NCBI RefSeq assembly: GCF_900091435.1
Contig: NZ_FMCS01000005.1
Coordinates: 62,001 to 126,000, forward strand
Length of the DNA: 64,000 nucleotides
Direction: 5' to 3'
Source of the DNA: Micromonospora chaiyaphumensis
GTDB lineage: Bacteria > Actinomycetota > Actinomycetes > Mycobacteriales > Micromonosporaceae
Below the pieces are notes generated by a model. The model did no database searches and was not told the origin of the DNA. It was given only the letters and a program-made list of their open reading frames with translations. The position numbers were made by a program, and so were the translations under genes. Position 1 is the stretch's first letter; the number at the start of each line of letters is the position of its first letter. This document shows, piece after piece, positions 17,230-25,475 of this stretch.

Positions 17230-19302
17230 TCAGACCAGGCCGCCCATGGCCGGGTCGCTGATGCTGGGCTTGCCGTTCTCGACGTGACCGGCGTACCGGA
17301 CCGTGAAGGCGGCGTCGGCCGAGAGGGTGACGGTCAGGTCGTACCAGCCGTGCGAGCGCGACAGCGACCAGGTGGGAGACGCCGTCTCACCGGGCTTGAG
17401 CGACAGCCTCGTCCGCCGCGACGAGTAGCGGTCGGCGACCGTCACCTCGACCCGCTTCGTGCCCTGGTTCACCAGGGTCAGGCCGACGTGGTGGTCGCGC
17501 TCGTCGTACCGCGCCCGGACGTCCACCCCGGCGCCCGCGCCGCCGGTGAAGCGGCGGAAGAAGCCGTTCGGCCCGTGGACCTCGAGGTCGTACCCGGCGG
17601 TGGCGTCCCAGGTGTCGCTCACCTGCCGGCCCGGCTCCACGGTGTAGGTGCGGGGCGGCTGGGCCGGGTCGGCAGAACGGACGCCGAAGACACCGGTGGC
17701 GCCCCCGGAGTTGCGGAAGTCCAGGTGGAACGACGTGCCGGCCGCCCGCCCGTCCACGTGCAGGGTGTACGGGATGGCCCGCGCGGGCCGTACCCCGCGT
17801 TCCTGGCGGGGCAGGGCCGGGTCGGCCGGCGGCACCGGCACCTCGTCGGGCTGGCGGGTGAGGTCGACCGGCTTGAGGTCGGCGGTGTCCGGCAGCTTCA
17901 CCCGCGGCGAGGCGTTCGGGGTCCGGAAGTCGAACGCGCTGGTCAGGTCGCCGACCACCGCGCGACGCCACGGCGTGATGTTCGCCTCGACGAGGTCGGG
18001 ATTGCCCTTGGCGAACCGGGCCTCCAGGAAGCGGATCAGCGAGGTGTGGTCGAACACCTGCGAGTTGACCCAACCGCCCCGGGTCCACGGCGAGACGACG
18101 ATCATCGGCACCCGGATGCCGAGGCCGTACGGGCCGGCCGCGCGCCGTGCGTCGCCGGGGAAGATCTCGTTGGTGGTGGCCACCGTGGAGAGGCCCTCGG
18201 CGCGGCTCTGCGGCGGCGTCGGCGGCACCACGTGGTCGAAGAAGCCGCCCTCCTCGTCGTACGTGATGAACAGCGCCATCCGGCTCCACACCTCGGGGTG
18301 GCTGGCCAGGATGTCGACGACCTGCGACATGTACCAGGCGCCGTAGTCGGGGCCCCAGTTCGGGTGCTCGCTGTAGGCCTCCGGCGCGACGATCCAGGAC
18401 ACCTGCGGCAGCGTCCCGTTCGCCACGTCGCGGCGGAAGTCGGCCAGCAGCGCCTCGGGGGAGCGGTCCTGCGTCGAGATCTCGGTGCCGGTCTTCGCCC
18501 GGTCGGCGAGGGGGCTGCCGGGCCGGGCGTTCTGGTACTGGTGGAAGTAGAGCAGCGAGTTGTCGCCGTAGTTGCCGATGAACGGGTCGCCGGTCCAGCC
18601 CCAGTAGCCCTCGGCGGTCAGCCCCAGGCCGACGTCCTGGTAGACCTTCCAGGACACGCCGGCGCGCTCCAGCCGCTCCGGGTAGGTCGACCAGTCGTAA
18701 CCCGCCTCGGCGTTGTCGATGACCGGGCCGCCGGCCTTGCCGTCGTTGCCGACCCAGCCGGTCCACATGTGGTAGCGGTTGGGGTCGGTCGAGGCGAGCA
18801 CCGAGCAGTGGTAGTTGTCGCAGACGGTGAAGGCGTCGGCCAGGGCGAAGTGGTACGGCAGGTCGCCGCGCGTGTGGTGGGTCATGGTGACCACACCCTT
18901 GTTGGGCACCCACTTGTCGTACCGGCCGCCGTTCCAGGCGCCGTGGGTGTCGGCCCACCCGTGGGGCGGGTCGGGGAGGAAGGTCTGCCCGAGGTCCGGC
19001 ACCTCGGGCCGGAAGGGCAGCAGGTCGGCCGAGCCGTTCGGCTGGTGCCAGACGCTCCGGCCGGAGGGCAGCGTCACCGGGTGCGGGTCACCGAAGCCGC
19101 GGACGCCGCGCAGGGTGCCGAAGAAGTGGTCGAAGGAGCGGTTCTCCTGCATGAGGATGATGACGTGCTCGACATCCTCGATGGAACCGGTGCGGTTGTT
19201 CGCCGGGATGGCGAGGGCCTTGCTGAAGTCCACCGGCAGGGCGGCCGCCGCCACCGGAGCGCTCATCATCTTCAGGAAATTCCGACGGTCGACCTGTGCC
19301 AT
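17230..19302 (-). CDS. Tat-exported phospholipase C, phosphocholine-specific type
   Basis: Encodes 690 residues. The N-terminus has a twin-arginine signal (VDRRNFLKMMSAP) with a cleavable hydrophobic region. The catalytic alkaline-phosphatase-superfamily domain opens with IILMQENRSFDHFFGTLRGV and contains FITYDEEGGFFDHV and GIRVPMIVVSPW, hallmarks of non-hemolytic phospholipase C and acid phosphatase AcpA relatives. Two C-terminal beta domains (about 490-580 and 590-680) match the paired DUF756 domains of PLC_N. Full length for the family. It should hydrolyse phosphatidylcholine or sphingomyelin-type lipids outside the cell. ATG 19302 places the Tat motif correctly. No PHO-box-like repeat is visible upstream. 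Confidence 0.9.
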   Translation of the reverse strand: MAQVDRRNFLKMMSAPVAAAALPVDFSKALAIPANNRTGSIEDVEHVIILMQENRSFDHFFGTLRGVRGFGDPHPVTLPSGRSVWHQPNGSADLLPFRPEVPDLGQTFLPDPPHGWADTHGAWNGGRYDKWVPNKGVVTMTHHTRGDLPYHFALADAFTVCDNYHCSVLASTDPNRYHMWTGWVGNDGKAGGPVIDNAEAGYDWSTYPERLERAGVSWKVYQDVGLGLTAEGYWGWTGDPFIGNYGDNSLLYFHQYQNARPGSPLADRAKTGTEISTQDRSPEALLADFRRDVANGTLPQVSWIVAPEAYSEHPNWGPDYGAWYMSQVVDILASHPEVWSRMALFITYDEEGGFFDHVVPPTPPQSRAEGLSTVATTNEIFPGDARRAAGPYGLGIRVPMIVVSPWTRGGWVNSQVFDHTSLIRFLEARFAKGNPDLVEANITPWRRAVVGDLTSAFDFRTPNASPRVKLPDTADLKPVDLTRQPDEVPVPPADPALPRQERGVRPARAIPYTLHVDGRAAGTSFHLDFRNSGGATGVFGVRSADPAQPPRTYTVEPGRQVSDTWDATAGYDLEVHGPNGFFRRFTGGAGAGVDVRARYDERDHHVGLTLVNQGTKRVEVTVADRYSSRRTRLSLKPGETASPTWSLSRSHGWYDLTVTLSADAAFTVRYAGHVENGKPSISDPAMGGLV

Positions 19303-19551
19303 GACTGAAACCCACCTTGCCTGACGCCGAACGATTGGCGGGTGCACGTTATTGGCGCCAGATGGACCGGACGTGTCCGGAACGCGAGCGATGTGCCAAC
19401 GCTGGTCGAGCCGCCGGCCCGGTCGACCACGGCCGCCCGCGGCCCCGCCTGACCAGCGGCACTCCGGAGGCGAGTTGCACCCCGGCCGGCGTGGTGGGCG
19501 TGATGAAGGTCTTCGCCGAGCGCTGCTGAACCGGCCCCACCCGGCCCACCG

Positions 19552-20013
19552 TCAGCGCAGGGGGCCGTCCCCGGGGCCGTTCGGGTCGTCGACCAGGTGC
19601 ATGGCGGCCTCCTCGGCGCTGGCCCCGCCCCCGTCGATGCCGGCGTCCCAGGCGACGGCGTCCGCCTCCTCGTCCTCGCCGAGGCCCGCGTCCTCGGCGA
19701 CCAGGCGGCCGGTCCGCGCCTCCCGCTCGTAGCCCCGGCGGGTCAGCTCGTCCTCGTCGTCGCCCACCTCGGCGTACGGGTCGATGTCCGGTTCCTCCTG
19801 GGCGAGCAGTTGGGCGAGGGACTCGCCGGCCCGCTCCTCGGCGGGGGTGGTGCCGAACCGGTTCGCCGCCGTCCAGTGGTCGGCGGCGACGATGCCCGTG
19901 TCGAGGGGATCGCCGACCCGGTCGTCGTCCAGGGTGTCCGAGGCGTCCAGGACCCCGTCGTCCTCGGCCACGTTCCACTCGTCGGCGATGTCGGTCCGCT
20001 CGGTCTGGCTCAT
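19552..20013 (-). CDS. DUF5709 acidic protein
   Basis: Encodes 153 very acidic residues without membrane segments. The pattern DDGVLDASDTLDDDRVGDPLDTG, then AADHWTAANRFGTT, then TRRGYEREARTGRL is the conserved layout of DUF5709, an actinobacterial family of unknown function. ATG 20013 has GGGAGGGA 5-8 nt upstream. It is probably monocistronic, between the phospholipase and the ECF sigma operon. Confidence 0.78.
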   Translation of the reverse strand: MSQTERTDIADEWNVAEDDGVLDASDTLDDDRVGDPLDTGIVAADHWTAANRFGTTPAEERAGESLAQLLAQEEPDIDPYAEVGDDEDELTRRGYEREARTGRLVAEDAGLGEDEEADAVAWDAGIDGGGASAEEAAMHLVDDPNGPGDGPLR

Positions 20014-20095
20014 GGCGTTCCCTCCCTGGTCAAAAGCTCGGCGTTGCCGCCCCAGCCTAGAACCGTCCGGGCCGGCGGCCACCACCGGTGGCCGG

Positions 20096-20845
20096 TCACA
20101 GCCGTCCGCCCCGGGCGTCGCGGGCGACGATCCCGTCCAGGGGCGTCGCGGGGGTCAGCACCCCCGGGTCGAACCAGAAGATCACCAGTTGCGGGTCCTC
20201 GCTCCACCGGGCCAGCCGGGCCTCGACGTGGCGGCCGTCGACGGTGCCCACGATCCGTGCGGCGGGCCCGACGAAGTACCCGAAGGTGGGCACCGGGGTG
20301 ACGGATGGCACCCGTCCCTGCGGGTCGTAGCCGATCTCGTGGAAGCCCGGCCGGCGGTCGCTGCCCGCCACGTCGTTGACGAGGTAGTCGGTGGTCAGCC
20401 CGCCGGTGGGGGAGCGCCGGCCGGCGGCCAGGCCGATCGTCACGCCGGGCAGTTCGGGCACGTCGACGGGAACGACGTAGAAGACCCGCTCGTCGTCGCC
20501 GTACCGGATGCCGGTGCCCACCACGGCGCCGACCGGCCGGGGCCGGGGCTCCACCGGGCCGGAGTCCGCGGTCGCCGTCGGGCCGGGGCCGCCGGTCGTC
20601 GGGTCGACGACGGGCGCGGTGGCGACCGGCCCGGGCGCGGGCGGCTCCGGCGGGTGGATCCGCGCCACGGCGCCGCCGCCGATGACCACGGCGGCCACCG
20701 CCACGGCCACCGCCCCGGTCCCGGCGACCCGCCGGCGGCGGCGCACCCGCCGGCCCTCCCGCATGATGCCGGCCAGGTCGAGACCGGTCCGGTCGGCCCG
20801 CTCGGTCACGCGCATGGCGCGGCGCAGCTCGTCCACCTCGTTCAC
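20096..20845 (-). CDS. Single-pass membrane protein coupled to ECF sigma factor
   Basis: Encodes 249 residues: a cytoplasmic N-terminus of about 40 residues with a basic patch (GRRVRRRRRVAG), one transmembrane segment (GAVAVAVAAVVIGGGAVA) and a Pro-rich linker plus a beta-rich external domain. No zinc-binding HxxxCxxC anti-sigma motif is present. The GTG at 20845 overlaps the sigma stop as GTGA, so the two proteins are made together. By analogy with other SigE-family loci it may regulate or sense for the sigma factor, but that is inference. Confidence 0.65.
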   Translation of the reverse strand: MNEVDELRRAMRVTERADRTGLDLAGIMREGRRVRRRRRVAGTGAVAVAVAAVVIGGGAVARIHPPEPPAPGPVATAPVVDPTTGGPGPTATADSGPVEPRPRPVGAVVGTGIRYGDDERVFYVVPVDVPELPGVTIGLAAGRRSPTGGLTTDYLVNDVAGSDRRPGFHEIGYDPQGRVPSVTPVPTFGYFVGPAARIVGTVDGRHVEARLARWSEDPQLVIFWFDPGVLTPATPLDGIVARDARGGRL

Positions 20846-21345
20846 CGCCGGCTCCCCTGCGGCTCCGGCGCGGTCAGGCCCGCGGCGCGCAGCTTCTCCA
20901 GGGCCCGGGAGGAGGTGCTCTTGACCGTCCCCACCGAGACGTCGAGTTCGCGGGCCACCTGGGCCTCCGGAAGGTCGAAGTAGTGGCGCAGGACGACGAC
21001 GGCCCGCTCGCGCGGGGTGAGCGTGCCGAGGATGCCGAGCAACCAGCGCCGGGTGGCCACCTCGTCGGCCACGTCGCCGCCGTGCCGCTCCGGCAGGTCC
21101 TCGGTGGGGTACTCCCGGATCGGCCGCCGCCAGGTGTCGACGAGGTGGTTGACCAGCACCGACCGGGCGTAGCCGTAGGGGTCGCCGCCACGGATCCGGG
21201 ACCACGACGCGTAGGTGCGGACCAGCGCCGTCTGGGCCGCGTCCTCGGCCTGGTGATGGTTGCCGGTCATCAGGAAGGCGGCGTGCACCAGCCGCGCCGA
21301 CGCCGCCGTGGCGAACTCGACGAACTCCGCGTCACCCCGGGCCAT
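20842..21345 (-). CDS. SigE-family ECF RNA polymerase sigma factor
   Basis: Encodes 167 residues. Region 2 is visible as FVEFATAASARLVHAAFLMT through DAAQTALVRTYASW, and region 4 as LTPRERAVVVLRHYFDLPEA followed by VARELDVSVGTVKSTSSRAL. The length and wording match the actinobacterial SigE (SigE-fam_strep) group. It directs RNA polymerase to stress-type promoters. ATG 21345 is the only start giving a complete region 2. Its own upstream region has a CAAC-N17-CGTCC promoter, duplicated divergently towards the DUF3152 gene, consistent with autoregulation. Confidence 0.92.
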   Translation of the reverse strand: MARGDAEFVEFATAASARLVHAAFLMTGNHHQAEDAAQTALVRTYASWSRIRGGDPYGYARSVLVNHLVDTWRRPIREYPTEDLPERHGGDVADEVATRRWLLGILGTLTPRERAVVVLRHYFDLPEAQVARELDVSVGTVKSTSSRALEKLRAAGLTAPEPQGSRR

Positions 21346-21375
21346 GCCCGCCCTCTCGACAGCTCACCTGGAACA

Positions 21376-21401
21376 GGACGGGTGAGGCGGGCGAAAGGTT
21401 G
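21376..21401 (-). promoter_or_regulatory. ECF-type promoter of sigma operon (CAAC-N17-CGTCC)
   Basis: On the minus strand CAACCTTT (21401-21394) is followed by CGTCC (21380-21376), leaving exactly 17 nt between CAAC and CGTCC. The arrangement resembles the AAC/CGTC promoters of ECF sigma factors, and it points at the sigma gene 31 bp downstream. Confidence 0.6.
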
Positions 21402-21415
21402 AGTCCCCGCCGGAC

Positions 21416-21441
21416 CAACTTTGTCATCGGGTCACCCGTCC
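21416..21441 (+). promoter_or_regulatory. Divergent ECF-type promoter of DUF3152 gene (CAAC-N17-CGTCC)
   Basis: CAACTTT at 21416-21422 and CGTCC at 21437-21441 have the same CAAC-N17-CGTCC geometry as the sigma operon promoter, and in both cases CGTCC is preceded by TCACC. It reads towards the DUF3152 lipoprotein start at 21484. Confidence 0.6.
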
Positions 21442-21483
21442 TCCTCCCTGCGCACGACCGGCACGGCGAGGGGAGCGACGAGG

Positions 21484-22269
21484 ATGACGACGACGGTGGG
21501 CCGGGCTCGCGGTGGCGGGACGATGCTACTGCTGGCCGCGCTGCTGTCCGGCTGCACGGCACCCGGGGCCGGCCGGGCCGCCGCCCCGCCGGCCGGTCCC
21601 GCCGCCGCCACCGTGCCCGCGGCGGCGCCCGTGCCCGTCCGGCAGCAGCCGGTCCGGATCAGCTATCCCGCGGCCGGCCACGGCCGGTGGCGGTTCGCCG
21701 CGGCCGAGCCCGCCACCACCGGGGGTACGGGCCGGCTGCTGCGCTACCGGGTCGCCGTGGAGGGCGACATCGGCGGGGTGCCGCCGGCCGACTTCGCCGC
21801 GGAGGTCACCCGCACCCTGACCGACCCGCGGGGCTGGACCGCCGACGGCACCCTCGCGCTGCGCCGGGTCGGGCGCGACCAGCCCGCCGACTTCACCGTC
21901 TATCTCGCCACCCCCGGCACCCGGGACGAACTGTGCCGGGACGGGTCGGACGGCTACACCTCCTGCCGCCGTGGCGACCGGGTGGTGCTCAACGTCGCCC
22001 GGTGGGCCGGTGGCGTGCCGGCCTACGGCGCGAGCCTGGCCACCTACCGCCGGTACATGGTCAACCACGAGGTCGGCCACCGGCTCGGCCATGGGCACGA
22101 ACGCTGCCCGGGGCGGGGCCGGCCGGCGCCGGTGATGCAGCAGCAGACGCTGGGCCTGCACGGCTGCACGCCGAACGCGCTGCCCTACCCGCAGGGCCGG
22201 CGCTACAGCGGACCGCCCGGGGCGTACGCCGACCCGGTCCCGCCCGCCGAGCGCGGGCGGCCCGGGTGA
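21484..22269 (+). CDS. DUF3152 lipoprotein, predicted zinc metalloprotease fold
   Basis: Encodes 261 residues. A lipoprotein signal peptide ends at LLAALLSGC. The DUF3152 domain follows with LRYRVAVEGDIGGVPPADFA, RRVGRDQPADFTVYLATP and the metzincin-like zinc motif HEVGHRLGHGH (195-205). DUF3152 proteins are widespread in Actinobacteria; activity has not, to my knowledge, been shown, but three His and one Glu are properly placed. ATG 21484 has GAGGGGAG about 7 nt upstream. Its promoter mirrors that of the divergent ECF sigma gene, suggesting an envelope-stress role. Confidence 0.82.
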   Translation: MTTTVGRARGGGTMLLLAALLSGCTAPGAGRAAAPPAGPAAATVPAAAPVPVRQQPVRISYPAAGHGRWRFAAAEPATTGGTGRLLRYRVAVEGDIGGVPPADFAAEVTRTLTDPRGWTADGTLALRRVGRDQPADFTVYLATPGTRDELCRDGSDGYTSCRRGDRVVLNVARWAGGVPAYGASLATYRRYMVNHEVGHRLGHGHERCPGRGRPAPVMQQQTLGLHGCTPNALPYPQGRRYSGPPGAYADPVPPAERGRPG

Positions 22270-22327
22270 GCGGGGCCGCCACGGCGCGCAGTGGGGATCG
22301 GCCGGCGAGGGTGCTTTAGTAGACGCC

Positions 22328-23986
22328 ATGCCCAACCCCGCGATCCTCACCGTTGACGACGACCCGGCCGTCTCCCGGGCGGTCGCCCGGGACCTCCGGC
22401 GCCGCTACGGCGACCGCTACCGGGTGGTGCGGGCCGACTCGGCCGAGGCGGCACTGGAGGCGCTGCGCGAGCTGAAGCTCCGCGGCGAGCAGGTGGCGGT
22501 GCTGATCGCCGACTACCGGATGCCGCAGATGAACGGCATCGAGTTCCTCGAGGCCGCCATGGACCTCTTCCCGGCCGCGCGCCGGGTGCTGCTCACCGCG
22601 TACGCCGACACCGACGCCGCCATCAACGCCATCAACGTGGTCGACCTCGACCACTACCTGCTGAAGCCGTGGCACCCGCCGGAGGAGAAGCTCTACCCGG
22701 TGCTGGACCAGCTGCTGGCGGCGTGGACGGCCAGTGCGGCCACGGCCGCCGCCGAGCTGCGCGTGGTGGGGCACCGCTGGTCGGCCCCGTCGTTCAAGGC
22801 CCGGGACTTCCTGGCCCGCAACCTGGTGCCGTTCCGCTGGGTGCTCGCCGACGAGCCGGAGGGCGCCGAGCTGCTGGCGGCGGCCGGGGTGACGGCGAAC
22901 GACGTACCCCTGGTGGTGACGGCCGACGGCAAGTCGCTGGTGCAGCCGACGACGGCCGACCTGGCCGCGCAGGTCGGGCTGGCCACGACGCCGGCCGCGG
23001 ACTTCTACGACCTGGTGGTCGTCGGCGCGGGCCCGGCCGGGCTCGGCGCCGCCGTCTACGGCGCCTCGGAGGGGCTGCGGACGGTGCTGATCGAGCGGCG
23101 GGCCACCGGTGGCCAGGCGGGGCAGAGCAGCCGGATCGAGAACTACCTCGGCTTCCCCGACGGGGTCTCCGGCGCCCAGTTGACCGACCGGGCCCGCCGG
23201 CAGGCGCTGCGGTTCGGCGCCGAGCTGCTGAGCGCCCGCGAGGTGGTCTCCCTGGAGGACGCCGGGGCGGCGCGGGTGTTGCGGTTCGCCGACGGCAGCA
23301 GCGTCGCCGCGCACACGGTGGTGCTCGCCACCGGCGTCTCCTACCGGATGCTGCCCGCGCCCGGGCTGGCGGAGCTGACCGGGCGGGGCTGCTTCTACGG
23401 CTCGGTGGCCAGCGAGGCGCCGAGCTGCTCGGGGGAGGACGTCTACATCGTCGGCGGCGCGAACTCCGCCGGCCAGGCCGCCGTGCACTTCTCCCGGTAC
23501 GCCCGCCGGGTGCACCTGCTGATCCGCGGTGACGACCTGACCCGCTCGATGTCCAGCTACCTGATCGAGCAGATCGCCCGGATCGACACCATCGAGGTCC
23601 ACCCGCACACCGAGGTGGTCGGCGGCGCCGGTCAGGAGCACCTGGAGGAGGTGACCCTGCGCGACACCCGCACCGGCGAGACGCGGCGGGTCGACACCTC
23701 GTGGCTGTTCGTGTTCATCGGCGCGGAGCCGCACACCGACTGGCTCGACGGCGCGGTCGCCCGGGACGACCGGGGCTTCGTCCTCACCGGACCGGACCTC
23801 ACCCGGGGCGGCCGGCGGCCGGCCGGCTGGGCCCTGCCCCGCGACCCGTACCACCTGGAGTCCAGCATGCCGGGCGTCTTCGCCGCCGGTGACGTGCGGG
23901 CCGAGTCGGTGAAGCGGGTGGCCTCGGCCGTGGGCGAGGGCGCCATGGCGGTCTCGCTCGTGCACCGCTACCTGGAGGCACAGTGA
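22328..23986 (+). CDS. Receiver domain fused to thioredoxin-reductase-like flavoprotein
   Basis: Encodes 552 residues. Residues 1-130 are a response-regulator receiver with D10-D12, phospho-acceptor Asp62, Thr90 and Lys113. A short glutaredoxin-like segment follows (about 150-220). From about 235 comes a class-II thioredoxin-reductase fold: FAD motif VVVGAGPAGLGAAV, ATGGQAGQSSRIENYLGFP, NADPH motif IVGGANSAGQAA, and GVFAAGDVRAESVKR. The redox CxxC is absent: the equivalent segment reads FYGSVASEAPSC. Fused proteins of this type are known as gene partners of a cyclic-nucleotide-domain kinase, as here. No Shine-Dalgarno precedes the ATG; TTTAGT lies 7 nt before it, so the mRNA may be leaderless. 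Confidence 0.88.
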   Translation: MPNPAILTVDDDPAVSRAVARDLRRRYGDRYRVVRADSAEAALEALRELKLRGEQVAVLIADYRMPQMNGIEFLEAAMDLFPAARRVLLTAYADTDAAINAINVVDLDHYLLKPWHPPEEKLYPVLDQLLAAWTASAATAAAELRVVGHRWSAPSFKARDFLARNLVPFRWVLADEPEGAELLAAAGVTANDVPLVVTADGKSLVQPTTADLAAQVGLATTPAADFYDLVVVGAGPAGLGAAVYGASEGLRTVLIERRATGGQAGQSSRIENYLGFPDGVSGAQLTDRARRQALRFGAELLSAREVVSLEDAGAARVLRFADGSSVAAHTVVLATGVSYRMLPAPGLAELTGRGCFYGSVASEAPSCSGEDVYIVGGANSAGQAAVHFSRYARRVHLLIRGDDLTRSMSSYLIEQIARIDTIEVHPHTEVVGGAGQEHLEEVTLRDTRTGETRRVDTSWLFVFIGAEPHTDWLDGAVARDDRGFVLTGPDLTRGGRRPAGWALPRDPYHLESSMPGVFAAGDVRAESVKRVASAVGEGAMAVSLVHRYLEAQ

Positions 23987-24047
23987 GCGCGAGGAGTGAG
24001 CCGGGTTTGCGAGCCCCGCAGTCGCGAACCAGGGAGGCACAGTGAGC
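23974..24047 (+). repeat. Insertion flanked by 15-bp direct repeat at a GTGA junction
   Basis: GGAGGCACAGTGAGC occurs at 23974-23988 and again at 24033-24047, with 44 bp between. The intervening DNA contains an imperfect hairpin (GGTTTGCGA at 24004-24012, TCGCGAACC at 24022-24030). Removing one 59-bp period restores a direct GTGA stop/start overlap between the flavoprotein and kinase genes, so this looks like a small repeat element that duplicated its target. Confidence 0.7.
23983..24045 (+). CDS. 20-codon minicistron created by the 59-bp insertion
   Basis: The first repeat copy supplies a Shine-Dalgarno (GGAGG) and GTG at 23983, and the second supplies a TGA at 24043-24045. The product would be MSARSEPGLRAPQSRTREAQ. 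Its start overlaps the flavoprotein stop as GTGA and its stop overlaps the kinase GTG as GTGA. The peptide probably has no function of its own; translating it could carry ribosomes from the first gene to the kinase gene. Expression is unproven. Confidence 0.4.
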   Translation: MSARSEPGLRAPQSRTREAQ

Positions 24048-25466
24048 ACCGACAGCGACCGGCTCGCCCCGGACGACCTGCGGCGTCTCTTCCTCTTCGA
24101 GTCGCTCAGCCCGGAGCAGCTCGCGCACCTGGCCGAGCACGGCCGGGTGGAGCGGCGGACCGCGGGCGAGGCCGTCTACGTCGAGGGCGAGCCGGCGAGC
24201 TGCTTCTACGTGCTGCTCGACGGCACGGTGACACTGCACCGCCGGGTTCAGGGCGACGACGTGGAGCTCAGCCGCACCAGCCAGCCCGGCGTCTACGGCG
24301 GTGCCATGCAGGCGTACGTGGGCGACCTGGCCGAGCAGCGCTACCTGAACAGCCTCTTCGCGGTGACCGACTGCGCGGTCTTCGCGCTCCCCGCCCAGAT
24401 CATCGCCGACGCGATGCGCAGCTGGTTCCCGATGGCCACCCACCTGCTGGAGGGGCTGTTCGTCGGGATGCGCAACACGCAGACCATCGTGGGCGAGCGG
24501 GAACGCCTGCTGGCCCTGGGCGCCCTCTCGGCCGGGCTCACCCACGAGCTGAACAACCCGGCGGCGGCGGCCGTGCGGGCCACCTCGGCGCTGCGCGGCC
24601 GGGTCGCCAAGATGCGGCACAAGCTCGCCATGATCGCCGACGGCCGGCTCGACGGCCGGCGCCTGCACGACCTCGTGGCCCTGCAGGAGGAGGCGGTGAA
24701 GCGGGCCGCCGCCGCCCCGGCGCTGACCCCGCTCGCGGCCAGCGACGCCGAGGACGAGCTGGCCGACTGGCTCGACGAGCACGGCGTCCGGGGGGCCTGG
24801 GAACTCGCCCCGACGCTGGTCGCCGGGGGCATCGACAGCGGCTGGCTGGCCCAGGTCGACGCCGCCGTCGGCGCCGACGACCTGGAGTCGGCGATCCACT
24901 GGATCACCTACACCATCGACACCGAGCTGCTCATGGGCGAGATCGACGACGCGGTCGGCCGGGTGTCCGGGCTGGTGGGCGCCGCGAAGCAGTACTCCCA
25001 GCTCGACCGGGCGCCCTACCAGACGGTGGACGTGCACGACCTGCTCGACGCCACGCTCGTCATGCTCCAGGCCAAGATCCCCGCCGGCGTGCGGGTGGTG
25101 AAGGAGTACGACCGCAGCGTGCCGCCCGTTCCCGCGTACGCGGCCGAGCTGAACCAGGTGTGGACCAACCTCATCGACAACGCGCTCGGCGCGATGGCCG
25201 GCAGCGGCACGCTGACCATCCGGACCGGCCGCAAGGAGGACCGGCTCCTCGTGGAGGTCGGCGACACCGGCGGCGGCATCCCGCCGGAGATCCGGCCGCG
25301 CATCTTCGAGCCGTTCTTCACCACGAAGCCGGTCGGCGAGGGCACCGGGCTCGGGCTGGACATCTCCTACCGGATCGTCGTCAACAAGCACCACGGTGAC
25401 ATCCGGGTGCGGTCGGTGCCGGGTGACACCCGGTTCGTCGTGCTGCTGCCGCTGTCGCCGGCCTGA
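24042..25466 (+). CDS. Histidine kinase with N-terminal cyclic-nucleotide-binding domain
   Basis: Encodes 474 residues and no membrane segment. Residues about 12-130 form a CRP-like cNMP-binding beta-barrel (FYVLLDGTVTLHRRV). The H box is LSAGLTHELNNP with phospho-acceptor His168. The ATPase has NQVWTNLIDNALGAM (N box), VGDTGGGIPP (G1), FEPFFTTKPVGEGTGLGL (F and G2). It is a soluble kinase whose natural target is probably the receiver-flavoprotein encoded just upstream. The GTG at 24042 has GGAGG five nt upstream, inside the duplicated repeat. It converges with a DUF72 gene only 9 bp away. Confidence 0.88.
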   Translation: MSTDSDRLAPDDLRRLFLFESLSPEQLAHLAEHGRVERRTAGEAVYVEGEPASCFYVLLDGTVTLHRRVQGDDVELSRTSQPGVYGGAMQAYVGDLAEQRYLNSLFAVTDCAVFALPAQIIADAMRSWFPMATHLLEGLFVGMRNTQTIVGERERLLALGALSAGLTHELNNPAAAAVRATSALRGRVAKMRHKLAMIADGRLDGRRLHDLVALQEEAVKRAAAAPALTPLAASDAEDELADWLDEHGVRGAWELAPTLVAGGIDSGWLAQVDAAVGADDLESAIHWITYTIDTELLMGEIDDAVGRVSGLVGAAKQYSQLDRAPYQTVDVHDLLDATLVMLQAKIPAGVRVVKEYDRSVPPVPAYAAELNQVWTNLIDNALGAMAGSGTLTIRTGRKEDRLLVEVGDTGGGIPPEIRPRIFEPFFTTKPVGEGTGLGLDISYRIVVNKHHGDIRVRSVPGDTRFVVLLPLSPA

Positions 25467-25475
25467 CCGGTCGGG

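Noticed and set aside
19349..19543. Small minus-strand frame after the DUF5709 gene (GTG start, about 64 codons)
   Set aside because: No Shine-Dalgarno, no homology and an Arg-rich tail; I looked for a peptide precursor but nothing supports it. The 249-bp gap 19303-19551 holds no feature I trust.
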